A stretch of 64,000 nt of DNA from assembly GCF_009711165.2 (NCBI RefSeq), contig NZ_WMID02000031.1, positions 7,654-71,653 on the forward strand. Direction: 5' to 3'. The notes beneath the pieces were generated by a model. The model searched no databases and was not told where the DNA came from. It worked only from the letters and a program-made list of their open reading frames with translations. This DNA comes from Flavobacterium sp. MC2016-06 (lineage in GTDB: Bacteria > Bacteroidota > Bacteroidia > Flavobacteriales > Flavobacteriaceae). Below are positions 56,490 to 63,957 of the stretch, one piece after another (within the stretch, counting starts at the first letter, position 1; each line of letters begins with the position of its first letter). The position numbers were made by a program, and so were the translations under genes.

Positions 56490-57395
56490 TTAAATATTTG
56501 ATTGAAAAAATGCAGTCAAATGTTCCAATGCCTCGTTGGTTGCATTCGGCTGGTCATACAAATCATAGTGACTCGCATTTTTTACGATATGCATTTTTTT
56601 ATTTGTTGAAGCGGCTTTGTTGTATAAATCAAAACCATCTCTATAAGAACCAAAACCACCTACTTTATCGCCGACAATAACCAATAACGGCTGCGTAAGA
56701 TAATATTCTGCCAAATGAAAAGCATCAAACATCACTAAGCCAGACATACTTGTAAAAAGTAGTTTATTGCAAGAATTATGATGTTCGCCTCGAGGTGTTC
56801 TGTAATAATCGATAGCTTCCAGCAGATCCAGCTCTTCCATACCGGCTTGTTTGGCTTCGTGGGCAGAATTTGGTATCCAGTTATTGATTAGCTTTTCGTT
56901 ACCATTCGCTTCGGCAGTCCTTTGATTACCAACTGCTTTTAGAATTTCTAAAGGATTAGCTTCTGAAAATGCTCTGGCTGTATTTGTACCAACAACCGTT
57001 GCTATTGCTTTAATTCTTTTTTCAGAAATAGAAGCATTAGCTGTATAGCCGCCACCTGCACATACTCCCATAGCTCCAATACGATCATTGTTGATGTACT
57101 CTAATGTAGTTAGAAAATCTACCGCACATCGAATATCTTCAACTCGGGTAGTCGGGTCTTCCATAAATCTTGGTTCACCGCCGCTTTCTCCTGTATAAGA
57201 AGCATCAAAAGCCAAAGTTACGAACCCCTTTTTGGCGAGTTCTGATGCATATAATCCTGCTGTCTGTTCTTTTACACTACTTCCCGAATGCACACATACA
57301 ATAGCGGGATATTGCTGCGTTTGATTAAAATTCTCTGGAAAATATAAATGACCTGATATATTCCAAGTTCTGTTTTTAAAACTTACCTTCTGCAT
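56490..57395 (-). CDS. Alpha/beta hydrolase, dienelactone hydrolase-like, Cys at nucleophile position
   Basis: 301 residues without signal peptide, so cytoplasmic. The hydrolase core shows YPAIVCVHSGSSVKEQ (oxyanion region), FVTLAFDASYTGESGG and the nucleophile elbow IGAMGVCAGGGYTANASI. The elbow has cysteine where most family members have serine, as in dienelactone hydrolase. Later LLVIVGDKVGG holds the acid and KNASHYDLYDQ the histidine. The substrate is unknown; ester or lactone hydrolysis is likely. It is probably the first gene of a two-gene unit with the AraC regulator that follows on the same strand. Confidence 0.85.
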   Translation of the reverse strand: MQKVSFKNRTWNISGHLYFPENFNQTQQYPAIVCVHSGSSVKEQTAGLYASELAKKGFVTLAFDASYTGESGGEPRFMEDPTTRVEDIRCAVDFLTTLEYINNDRIGAMGVCAGGGYTANASISEKRIKAIATVVGTNTARAFSEANPLEILKAVGNQRTAEANGNEKLINNWIPNSAHEAKQAGMEELDLLEAIDYYRTPRGEHHNSCNKLLFTSMSGLVMFDAFHLAEYYLTQPLLVIVGDKVGGFGSYRDGFDLYNKAASTNKKMHIVKNASHYDLYDQPNATNEALEHLTAFFQSNI

Positions 57396-57524
57396 TTTTA
57401 TATGATTTTAAAATTACAATGCAAAAGTCTACAGTAATCAAGGACTGTTTGTTTCCATATCACTGATAGTTGTTTCCAAATTGACAATGGTTAGTTTTAG
57501 TAGAAGACTCTAAACCAAATTCGA

Positions 57525-57876
57525 AGACTTTGTCGCATCAGCAAATAACTTTTACTTTTAAAGCTTTAAAACTCATCAAATGAATAACCGCTGTGCAAAG
57601 AGTTCTTTATCAGTTATGCGTTGCGCAAAGTCAGAGTATTTGCGTAGTTTTTCATGAGGAACTCTTTGCAGAGCGGGGGAATACAAAACGGTTTGGGTTT
57701 CAAAAGTTTTGTACCTGCCAAAAGAACCTTAGGAGGAATTGAAGTACTACATATGTTGAGAAAAAATCAGGTGCTTAAGCCAGGCAAAAGCATGTTTAAA
57801 TCCTTTTGTAAATTGTCTTCATAATTTTTAGATGGCTGATTTCTTTCGAATTTATATGACAGATGCTACAGAACCC
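57525..57876 (+). mobile_element. IS6-family element relic, copy 1, internally deleted
   Basis: The right terminal inverted repeat (57860-57876) has the complement GGGTTCTGTAGCATCTG; the left end (57525-57541) is degenerate but keeps TTTGTCGCATC. Next to the left end there is a 58-bp leader shared with copy 2. The C-terminal transposase codons remain from about 57685: GLGFKSF, AKRTLGGIEVLHMLRKNQ and MFKSFCKL before a stop near 57812. The middle is lost and an 89-bp hairpin element occupies 57588-57676, with arms CCGCTGTGCAAAGAGTTC and its near-complement (17 of 18). The element cannot move by itself. The gap 57396-57973 holds only this relic and the coding-like tail listed next. Confidence 0.85.
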
Positions 57877-57973
57877 GAGTTTTTTCCATTATGCACAAAT
57901 TTTCCAAATACAAAACCATCTTTAAATTCAGCCTGATCTCCGAATCTTTTGTAACGGTTGTTGCTTGCAGATT
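57852..57973 (-). pseudogene. Coding-like tail after the serine hydrolase, in another frame
   Basis: Immediately after the hydrolase stop a different minus-strand frame reads SASNNRYKRFGDQAEF, then KDGFVFGKFVHNGKNSG, and runs into the IS6 terminal repeat to stop at 57852. In the other direction this frame overlaps the last hydrolase codons and reads HIDRRWQLIKSAS. The codon use looks natural. It could be the lost C terminus of the hydrolase after a frameshift, or a piece of another gene cut by the IS insertion. I do not recognise the sequence. Confidence 0.45.
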
Positions 57974-59122
57974 TTATAAGCTGCCATCGCCGATCAATAT
58001 GTCTGCTATTGCATTTGCTTTTTTGTAGGCTTCACCTGTCCCTAAATTTGAAAGTACAACAATTGCAAGTTTTTTGTCTGTAAAACGCATAAGTTGTGAA
58101 CTAACGCCATAGTCGCCACCATCCCAAGCAACAAAAGGTCTTCCTTGGTAATTGTCAAAGTAAAGTCCAAACGCCTGATTATTTCTTCCGTTTTTAAATG
58201 TCTGCGTCAAGTGCATGAGGTCGTAAAATTCTTGTCCGCCAAATTTTTTTGTGAAGAAGTTTTCGCTCCATTTAAGTAAGTCGTTTACTGTTGTTACAAC
58301 TCCGCTTCCGCCATAATGCGGTGAGTTTCTTGGATGCTGTATCCATTCACCTTCTTTTTTTATAGTAATGCCTTCTTTTATGTAAGCCTCGACATATTCT
58401 GGAGTTCTTCTATTGTATGGTGTCACTCTGTTTTTTATAATCTCTGTTACATCGTCATTAATTAATGTGTTTGTCATACCGAGTGGCTGAAAAAGTCTTT
58501 GCTTGCAAAATTCACTAAATGATTGTCCACTTACTTTTTCAACAATTTTCGTGAGTAGCATAAAATTAACATTGCAATAATCCCACTTTTCCTCTGGTTT
58601 GAAAGAAAGTGTGTCTTGGGCTAAGGAAGTTTTGATACAATAATCAATATCAAAATAATTAAAAGTTATCCAAGATTTGCCGTCTGGTCTTGGAAGTTTG
58701 AAGTAGTCCACAATCCCACTGGTATTATAAATCAAATGCTTTATTCGAATTGTGTCCTTATATTTTGATAGTTCTGGGATAAATTTACTCGCTGGTGTTT
58801 CTAAACTTATTTTGTTGTCCAAAATCAATAATGCTATACAGGCCGAAGTAAATTGTTTGGAAACAGAAGCAATATCAAACGAGGAATTTGGCGTGATGGG
58901 AATTTCATAATCAAGGTTTGCTGAACCATATCCTTTGGTGTATAAAACCTGTTTCCCTTTTAAAATACCGATTGCAAATCCTGGTGAATTCTTTTTGTCA
59001 AACTCGGAAAAAATCTTATCGATTTTAGCTTTTGACTGTATTGAAAGTTTTTTGTCAAATGTTTTTTGTCCAAAGCAATTTGTGATTATAAATAACGCAA
59101 TGAGTCCAACTGTTATTTTCAT
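57974..59122 (-). CDS. Secreted serine hydrolase, class C beta-lactamase family
   Basis: About 382 residues from the ATG at 59122, which gives the signal peptide MKITVGLIALFIITNCFGQ. A longer frame to 59179 only adds a non-signal stretch. SxxK occurs in FDIASVSKQFTS, YxN as YCNVNF, and GGDYG near residue 345 takes the place of the HxG motif. It is a different branch from the serine hydrolase at 9251-10738: it lacks the TPR tail and is shorter. The gene lies between two directly oriented IS6 relics, so it may have been carried in by them. The C terminus may be altered by a frameshift (see the tail entry). The substrate is unknown; resistance to beta-lactams should not be assumed. Confidence 0.85.
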   Translation of the reverse strand: MKITVGLIALFIITNCFGQKTFDKKLSIQSKAKIDKIFSEFDKKNSPGFAIGILKGKQVLYTKGYGSANLDYEIPITPNSSFDIASVSKQFTSACIALLILDNKISLETPASKFIPELSKYKDTIRIKHLIYNTSGIVDYFKLPRPDGKSWITFNYFDIDYCIKTSLAQDTLSFKPEEKWDYCNVNFMLLTKIVEKVSGQSFSEFCKQRLFQPLGMTNTLINDDVTEIIKNRVTPYNRRTPEYVEAYIKEGITIKKEGEWIQHPRNSPHYGGSGVVTTVNDLLKWSENFFTKKFGGQEFYDLMHLTQTFKNGRNNQAFGLYFDNYQGRPFVAWDGGDYGVSSQLMRFTDKKLAIVVLSNLGTGEAYKKANAIADILIGDGSL

Positions 59123-59294
59123 TTGAGTCGTTTTAAACTTGCAGGCAACTAATTTATACCAGCCATAAAATGGCACCAATATAGTATTTATAGAAGGCGT
59201 TGTGCCATTAGTAAGATTTTAAACGAATATAAGAATAATATACTAAATCTTTTTAGATGTGAAGTAATAGTTGTCACTAAGTATTTTGACTCGT

Positions 59295-59605
59295 GGGTTT
59301 TGTCGCATCTGCAAATAACTTTTACCTTTAAAGATTTAAAACTCTTCAAATGAATACTAAAGGTTATTGTTATCCTAAATCTATTATTCTCCAAACAGTT
59401 TATTTTAAATTAAGATTTACATTGAGTTATTGGGATGTCGAGGAAATAATGAAAATGCGTGGTATACAAGTTGATCATACCATGTTGAGAAAGAATCAAA
59501 TGTTTAAACCAGACATAGGTATGTTTAAATCATTTTATAAATTGGCTGTATAATTTTCAGCTCTGCAATTTCTTTCTGTTTTTATATGGCTGATACGATA
59601 GTACC
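59295..59605 (+). mobile_element. IS6-family element relic, copy 2, transposase with internal deletion
   Basis: The left terminal inverted repeat GGGTTTTGTCGCATCTG (59295-59311) is complete; the right end near 59588-59605 is decayed. A 67-codon frame (59350-59553) joins the transposase N terminus, KLRFTLSYWDVEEIMKMRGI then QVDH, directly to the C-terminal tail MLRKNQMFKPDIG and MFKSFYKLAV. About two thirds of the enzyme, including the DDE catalytic core, are gone while the frame stays open. It is therefore a non-autonomous deletion derivative. The gap 59123-59704 holds this relic and the terminator listed next. Confidence 0.85.
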
Positions 59606-59650
59606 TAAAATTTATGTCTCAGTATATTAGTAATTCCATAGTAGGATTAT

Positions 59651-59688
59651 AAAAAAAAAACGGATCACAGGGTAGCAATCCGTTTCTA
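59651..59688 (-). terminator. Terminator of the tetR/SDR operon (minus strand)
   Basis: Arms AAACGGAT and ATCCGTTT enclose a 12-nt loop; read on the minus strand the stem is followed by a run of ten T. It lies 17 bp after the short-chain dehydrogenase stop. Confidence 0.8.
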
Positions 59689-59704
59689 AATAAAGTCTCT
59701 TAAT

Positions 59705-60496
59705 TTATGAATTACCATACAGGTTTGATTCCCCTCCATCAATGGCAATGGTCTGTCCATTTACATACTGGCATTCATCGCTAAGCAGGAAGGCTACGAG
59801 GTTACCCACATCTTCAGGTTTACCTAACTTCCTTGTAGGGTTTCTTTGTGCATATGTTGTTTCAGCAGCTTTTGGGTCAGCAGGATTTACTTGTTTAAAT
59901 GCTTCTGCAACCATTGGGGTCAGGATAGCTCCAGGTGCGATTGCATTAGTATATATTCCATCTTTGCCATATTCGATGGCTGCATTTTTTGTCATTCCAG
60001 AAACGGCGTGTTTACTTGCCACGTAAGGCATCTGATTTATAACCCCTCTGATTCCGCCGACAGAAGCTACGTTTACAATTTTCCCTCCTCCTTGTTTTTG
60101 CATTACTGGAATCACGTATTTTAGACCATAATATACACCCATAAGATTGATATCAATTACTTTTTTAAATACATTGATGTCATAGTCAACTAATGGTGCC
60201 TGTTTTCCTTCGATACCTGCATTATTGTAGAATCCATCGATACGACCAAACTCCTCAACTGTTTTGTCTACATAATTTTTGACTGCCTGTTCATCTGAAA
60301 CGTCAGCGACTATAGTTATAATTTTTGCAGTTGGTATAAGTGATTGAATTTCTGCTTTTGCTTTTTCAAGAGCTTCGGCATTGTAATCTACAATAGACAG
60401 GTTGGCTCCTTTTAGTGCTACTGCTTTACTTGCTGCGAGTCCGAGACCCATAGCTGCTCCGGTAATGATAATTGTTTTGTTTTTAAATATGCTCAT
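59705..60496 (-). CDS. Short-chain dehydrogenase/reductase (classical SDR)
   Basis: 263 residues with all classical SDR motifs: TGAAMGLGLAASKAV (cofactor glycine motif), the NNAG motif as YNNAGIEGKQ, SVGGIRG with the catalytic serine, YVASKHAV (YxxxK) and IAPGAILTPM. The end EDVGNLVAFLLSDECQYVNG and TIAIDGGESN is also standard. It is cytoplasmic and would oxidise or reduce an alcohol/ketone with NAD(P). An Asp at the end of the second strand (SIVDYNAEA) hints at NAD preference. It lies 56 bp after tetR on the same strand with an operator half-site in between, so it is a probable target of that repressor. The substrate is unknown. Confidence 0.93.
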   Translation of the reverse strand: MSIFKNKTIIITGAAMGLGLAASKAVALKGANLSIVDYNAEALEKAKAEIQSLIPTAKIITIVADVSDEQAVKNYVDKTVEEFGRIDGFYNNAGIEGKQAPLVDYDINVFKKVIDINLMGVYYGLKYVIPVMQKQGGGKIVNVASVGGIRGVINQMPYVASKHAVSGMTKNAAIEYGKDGIYTNAIAPGAILTPMVAEAFKQVNPADPKAAETTYAQRNPTRKLGKPEDVGNLVAFLLSDECQYVNGQTIAIDGGESNLYGNS

Positions 60497-60552
60497 AATA
60501 TATAGTATTAAAATATGTTAGTTGAAAAAATATTCATTTAAAATTCAAATTA

Positions 60553-61131
60553 TTAGCTTATACCTCTCCATATCATATCAAAGTTATCATCGATGAGCTG
60601 CTTGTTTAATGGAAATAACTTTTGAATTATGCCTGTAGAGCAGGAGCGTACAGCACCATCAAAAAAGCTGATAAGTATGATTGCATCAAGAGCTTTTATT
60701 ATTCCTTCCTGCTGTCCTTTTTCTAAAAGATTATATAGTGGTTTATTCTGCTTTTCATATTCTGCCAGTTGTTTTGAGAAATTGATTTGGATGTAACCGG
60801 ACTGTTGATACTGGTCGATAAATATTGTTTCGTCACAATTCTTTAGTCTGTAGTTGAGCATATTAATATAAATCTTATTAAGGGATTGCTTTACAGGTAT
60901 ATTAATATCAAAGTCGCGGTACATTGCCTGTGTCATTTTATCCTCTACAGCTGCATAGGCTAATTGTACGATCTCTTCTTTATTTCTGAAATAGATATAC
61001 AGGGTGCCGGCTGCAATTCCAGCTGTTTTACTTATACCCGAAATAGTAACGCTTGCTAAGCCTTGTTTACCTGTAAGCATATATACAGACTTTAAAATTT
61101 TCTCTCTTTTATCAGGATCTAAGGGTCTCAT
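60553..61131 (-). CDS. TetR/AcrR-family transcriptional repressor
   Basis: 192 residues. The N-terminal helix-turn-helix is clear: REKILKSVYMLTGKQGLASV, then TISGISKTAGIAAGTLYIYF and RNKEEIVQLA. The remaining helices form the ligand-binding part with no recognisable subtype. It is probably an autorepressor, because a perfect palindrome lies 10 bp upstream of its start codon. It is co-oriented with and just ahead of a short-chain dehydrogenase gene. The inducer is likely a small organic compound handled by that enzyme. Confidence 0.92.
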   Translation of the reverse strand: MRPLDPDKREKILKSVYMLTGKQGLASVTISGISKTAGIAAGTLYIYFRNKEEIVQLAYAAVEDKMTQAMYRDFDINIPVKQSLNKIYINMLNYRLKNCDETIFIDQYQQSGYIQINFSKQLAEYEKQNKPLYNLLEKGQQEGIIKALDAIILISFFDGAVRSCSTGIIQKLFPLNKQLIDDNFDMIWRGIS

Positions 61132-61140
61132 ATTGTAAAG

Positions 61141-61164
61141 TTAAATGAATTAATATTCATTTAA
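61141..61164. promoter_or_regulatory. TetR operator palindrome
   Basis: Perfect 10-bp arms TTAAATGAAT and ATTCATTTAA with a TAAT centre (24 bp in all), 10 bp upstream of the tetR start. The right half-site ATTCATTTAA recurs at 60532-60541 between tetR and the dehydrogenase gene. Confidence 0.75.
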
Positions 61165-61195
61165 GTAGAAATAAAGAAATTATAACTTTTTTTTA

Positions 61196-61328
61196 AGGAA
61201 GTTTACAGCGGAATAATTGGCACATTTTATTTTAAACTTAGTTTTACTTTAAGTTATCGAGATGTGGAAGAAATAATGAAAATGTGTGAAGAACAGATAA
61301 AAAAAAGGAATTACAACTCAACAGAACC
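61196..61328 (+). mobile_element. IS6-family element relic, copy 3, N-terminal fragment
   Basis: From 61219 a + strand frame reads GTFYFKLSFTLSYRDVEEIM then KMCEEQ, the start region of an IS6 transposase as in copy 2. ACAGAACC at 61321-61328 matches the right terminal repeat. The rest of the transposase is gone. It sits in the gap between the TetR and cupin-AraC regulator genes and has the same orientation as copies 1 and 2. Confidence 0.75.
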
Positions 61329-61336
61329 TTATAGTT

Positions 61337-62248
61337 TTAAGATCTGTTTTTTCTTCTAAATAGTGCAGGAGTTAATCCTGTTTTTGCTTTGAAAATTCGA
61401 TTAAAGGCTGCTTCAGAGTAATATCCTACATGTGCAGCAACATCATTTATGTTATGATCCGTTTTGATTAAAATCTGTTTAGCGCTGTTGATACGCCAAT
61501 TGGTAAGATAATTTGAAGGTGTTTCTCCTGTGAGTTTCTTGAAGCGGTTAAAAAAAGCCGATCTCGACATACCAACCTCATTGGAAAGTGTTTCAATTGT
61601 CCAATCCTGATCTGGCTGTTTATGAATAATTTTTAATGCTTTGCTGACTCTGCTGTCATTTAGAGCAGATAGGAAACCATTGGGAGTACCAAACTGTTCT
61701 AGATAAGCTCTTATGATTTGTATAAACAAAAGTTCTGATAATCCACGGAGTATTAATTTACTTCCTTGTTTTTCAGTTTTTAGTTCATTAAAGATCAATT
61801 GGGCGCTATGCTGTAGTAATAACTGATTTTCAGTCTCAAAACTTTTTATATGAATAATTGCAGGCATATCCTTAAAAAAAGGGTGCAATTGTTCTTTTTC
61901 AAATTGAAAATGCCCTCCAATTAATACTGTTTCATTTCCTGCACTTTGAAAGATAGATTGTCCGGCCAGACGTGCTTTTGTGTAAGCGGGAGCTTTTATA
62001 AGTGGGCTTCCTTCTTTATCAGCAATCCAATGTGAAGCTCCGTGTGGTATAAAAATAAGGTCTCCCTCTTTGAGAATAATAATTTCACCGTTGGCTAAAC
62101 CCAAAGTACAAGTGCCGCTTATTAGTCTCCAAAATTGCGAGTTTTCATCTTTTGCAACATCTATTCCCCAAGGAGAGTTAAGCAATAATTTATCATACAC
62201 GACACCTGTAAGATTTGCATTTTCTAATATTTTACTTAAAACATCCAT
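61337..62248 (-). CDS. AraC-family regulator with N-terminal cupin domain
   Basis: 303 residues. The first 100 or so form a cupin-like sensor (WRLISGTCTLGLANGEIIIL and KEGDLIFIPHGASHWIAD with the usual PHG-x-x-H element). The C terminus has the AraC helix-turn-helix pair: WTIETLSNEVGMSRSAFFNR, FKKLTGETPSNYL and HNINDVAAHVGYYSEAAFNR, then IFKAKTGLTPALFRR. Regulators of this type often control divergent oxidoreductase genes, and an azoreductase and an SDR gene start on the other strand just upstream. It probably activates them in response to an electrophile. Its 3' end nearly touches the IS6 relic. Confidence 0.92.
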   Translation of the reverse strand: MDVLSKILENANLTGVVYDKLLLNSPWGIDVAKDENSQFWRLISGTCTLGLANGEIIILKEGDLIFIPHGASHWIADKEGSPLIKAPAYTKARLAGQSIFQSAGNETVLIGGHFQFEKEQLHPFFKDMPAIIHIKSFETENQLLLQHSAQLIFNELKTEKQGSKLILRGLSELLFIQIIRAYLEQFGTPNGFLSALNDSRVSKALKIIHKQPDQDWTIETLSNEVGMSRSAFFNRFKKLTGETPSNYLTNWRINSAKQILIKTDHNINDVAAHVGYYSEAAFNRIFKAKTGLTPALFRRKNRS

Positions 62249-62280
62249 ATAAAATCGATACGATTAAGCAAATATATAAT

Positions 62281-62321
62281 ACTTTTAGGTACCATAAGTA
62301 TTGAATAGTGTTTTAATTTTG
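62281..62321. promoter_or_regulatory. Divergent promoter region with a candidate operator
   Basis: An imperfect palindrome centred on GGTACC (ACTTTTAGGTACCATAAGT, 62281-62299) is followed by TAATTTTG at 62314-62321, a perfect -7 box for the azoreductase gene. No TTG is well placed for the -33 element, as expected for a promoter that needs an activator. Confidence 0.45.
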
Positions 62322-62342
62322 TATAAACTTAAAATGAATTTT

Positions 62343-62960
62343 ATGACAACACTTTTAAATATCCAATGCAGTCCGCGTTACGAGACTTCATTATCCAGGG
62401 TTCTCAGTGCTCGGTTTATAGAACAATGGCTGCTTTCTAATCCAAATGGAAAAGTAATTACCCGTGATTTGATGAAAACAGAACTTCCATTTATTGATGC
62501 TCACTGGTTGAGCGGCGCGTATATACCTGAAGAGAAGCATACATCTGAAATAGCAGATGCTTTAAAAATTTCTGATGCACTTGTATTAGAATTTAAAACT
62601 GCTGATGAGATACTCATAGGAACGCCGATGCATAATTTTAATGTGCCTGCAAATTTCAAAGCATACATTGATCAAATAGTAAGATTTAATCAAACCTATA
62701 ATCTTAATGGCGGCATGCTTGAGGATAAAAGGACAACTATTATTCTCGCTTCTGGCAGATTATATACTATAGATGCACCTGAGCATTATTCTAACCATGT
62801 AAACGGATTTCTTACTAGTGTTCTTAATTATATGGGAATAAAGAGCATACAATTTGTTTTAGCGGGAGGAATGCGTGCTGTTAATCTGGGGCAGGAAACA
62901 TTAGAAAATCACGCCAAAAAATTTGAGACTTCTATTTTAGAAGCAATTAAAAATTATTAA
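62343..62960 (+). CDS. FMN-dependent NADH azoreductase / flavodoxin-fold quinone reductase
   Basis: About 205 residues from the ATG at 62343 (MTTLLNIQCSPR). An ATG at 62334 is also possible; a longer frame to 62301 begins with TTG and overlaps the promoter, so it is rejected. The AzoR family motifs are NIQCSPRYETSLSRVLSARF for the FMN phosphate, GTPMHNFNVPANFKAYIDQI with the flavin-binding loop, and LASGRLY. It would reduce azo dyes, quinones or nitro compounds with NADH. It is divergent from the cupin-AraC regulator and followed after 28 bp by an SDR gene, with which it probably forms an operon. Confidence 0.9.
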   Translation: MTTLLNIQCSPRYETSLSRVLSARFIEQWLLSNPNGKVITRDLMKTELPFIDAHWLSGAYIPEEKHTSEIADALKISDALVLEFKTADEILIGTPMHNFNVPANFKAYIDQIVRFNQTYNLNGGMLEDKRTTIILASGRLYTIDAPEHYSNHVNGFLTSVLNYMGIKSIQFVLAGGMRAVNLGQETLENHAKKFETSILEAIKNY

Positions 62961-62988
62961 AAATTAGTATTATAAAAATTTAAATTTC

Positions 62989-63720
62989 ATGAAAAAATTA
63001 GAAAATAAAATAGCAGTAATTACCGGTGCAACATCAGGAATGGCTCTTGCCACAGCAAAGTTGTTTGTTGAACAAGGCGCCTATGTTTTTATTACAGGAA
63101 GAAGACAAAAGGAACTTGATGAGGCTGCAGCATTTATAGGCAGTAATGTTACAGGTGTAGTTTGTGATTCGTCAAATCTTAAAGATTTAGATTATCTATT
63201 CGAAACTATAAAAAACAAAAAAGGATCTATAGATATTTTGTATGCTAGTGCTGGAATTTTTGAATTTGCACCAATAGGTCAGATTACTGAAGACCATTTT
63301 GACAAGCAGTTTAATACCAATACAAAAGGTACATTATTTACAGTACAAAAAGCACTTCCTTTATTTAACGACCATGGTTCAATCATTATGACAGGGTCTA
63401 TAGCGGCGCTTAAAGGAGATGCCTATACAAGTGTATATAGTGCTACTAAAGCAACGCTTAGTGTGTTTGCAAAATGCTGGACAAGTGATTTAAAATCGAG
63501 AGGAATTAGAGTAAATGTAATTCATCCGGGGCCAATAGATACAGCTATTTGGAGTAATTTAAATGAGGAACAAAAAGAAGGATACATTAGCAAAGTACCT
63601 TTAGGCAGAGTTGGAAAACCCCAGGAAATAGCCAGTACCGCACTTTTTTTGGCATCAGATGACTCCAGTTACATTACCGGAACATCGATATCAGTTGATG
63701 GCGGGACTGGACAAGTTTAA
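62989..63720 (+). CDS. Short-chain dehydrogenase/reductase
   Basis: 243 residues. The cofactor motif reads TGATSGMALATAKLF, so the third position of the usual TGxxxGIG is Ala rather than Gly; YxxxK is present as YSATKATL, and the serine is in MTGSIAALKG. RVNVIHPGPIDTAIW and TALFLASDDSSYITG, then TSISVDGG, complete the family pattern. An Arg after the first strand (ITGRRQKE) hints at NADPH preference. It lies 28 bp after the azoreductase and probably acts with it on the same class of compounds. Start at 62989 follows an A-rich leader. Confidence 0.92.
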   Translation: MKKLENKIAVITGATSGMALATAKLFVEQGAYVFITGRRQKELDEAAAFIGSNVTGVVCDSSNLKDLDYLFETIKNKKGSIDILYASAGIFEFAPIGQITEDHFDKQFNTNTKGTLFTVQKALPLFNDHGSIIMTGSIAALKGDAYTSVYSATKATLSVFAKCWTSDLKSRGIRVNVIHPGPIDTAIWSNLNEEQKEGYISKVPLGRVGKPQEIASTALFLASDDSSYITGTSISVDGGTGQV

Positions 63721-63740
63721 TACTTTTGTTTTGCTTATTA

Positions 63741-63827
63741 ATGCAAAAGATTCCAAAAAAATATATTGCAGAATATCTCGGAGACAGCCGTGAAACCTTG
63801 AGCAGGCTCTACTCTAAAGACAAATAA
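63741..63827 (+). pseudogene. Remnant of a Crp/Fnr-family regulator, C-terminal helix-turn-helix only
   Basis: A 28-codon frame reads IPKKYIAEYLGDSRETLSRL and ends YSKDK. This is the recognition-helix end of Crp/Fnr regulators (compare VPQKYIASYLGISPETLSRI in family members). The whole sensor domain is missing and the short frame starts 20 bp after the SDR stop. It is a gene fragment, likely left by a deletion or recombination. Confidence 0.75.
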
Positions 63828-63846
63828 TACAACCCCAATAACTTCT

Positions 63847-63875
63847 AAGTGTGATATTCATCACACTTTTTTTGT
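63847..63875. promoter_or_regulatory. Crp-like palindrome, also terminator-like
   Basis: AAGTGTGA (63847-63854) and TCACACTT (63861-63868) enclose 6 nt, which contains the Crp consensus TGTGA-N6-TCACA exactly. A T-run follows, so the same hairpin could end the azoreductase/SDR transcript. Its centre is about 65 bp upstream of the likely start of the next transcript, a usual place for Crp-type activation. Confidence 0.6.
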
Positions 63876-63891
63876 GACTTTTCTCATCGTA

Positions 63892-63918
63892 TTGAAGAGG
63901 AGAGCTGGCATAAATTTG
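63892..63918 (+). promoter_or_regulatory. Promoter of the last gene
   Basis: TTG at 63892-63894, a 16-bp gap and TAAATTTG at 63911-63918. The spacing is slightly short. The start codon follows 39 bp later. Confidence 0.55.
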
Positions 63919-63957
63919 CCCTATAAATAATTCACTAACACTTTAAAACTTATCAAA

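Noticed and set aside
59742..60124. Two + strand frames of about 92-94 residues opposite the SDR gene
   Set aside because: They are antisense to a full classical SDR with all motifs.
62301..62342. TTG start of the azoreductase at 62301
   Set aside because: It overlaps the promoter box and gives a non-family N terminus; the ATG at 62343 matches AzoR proteins.
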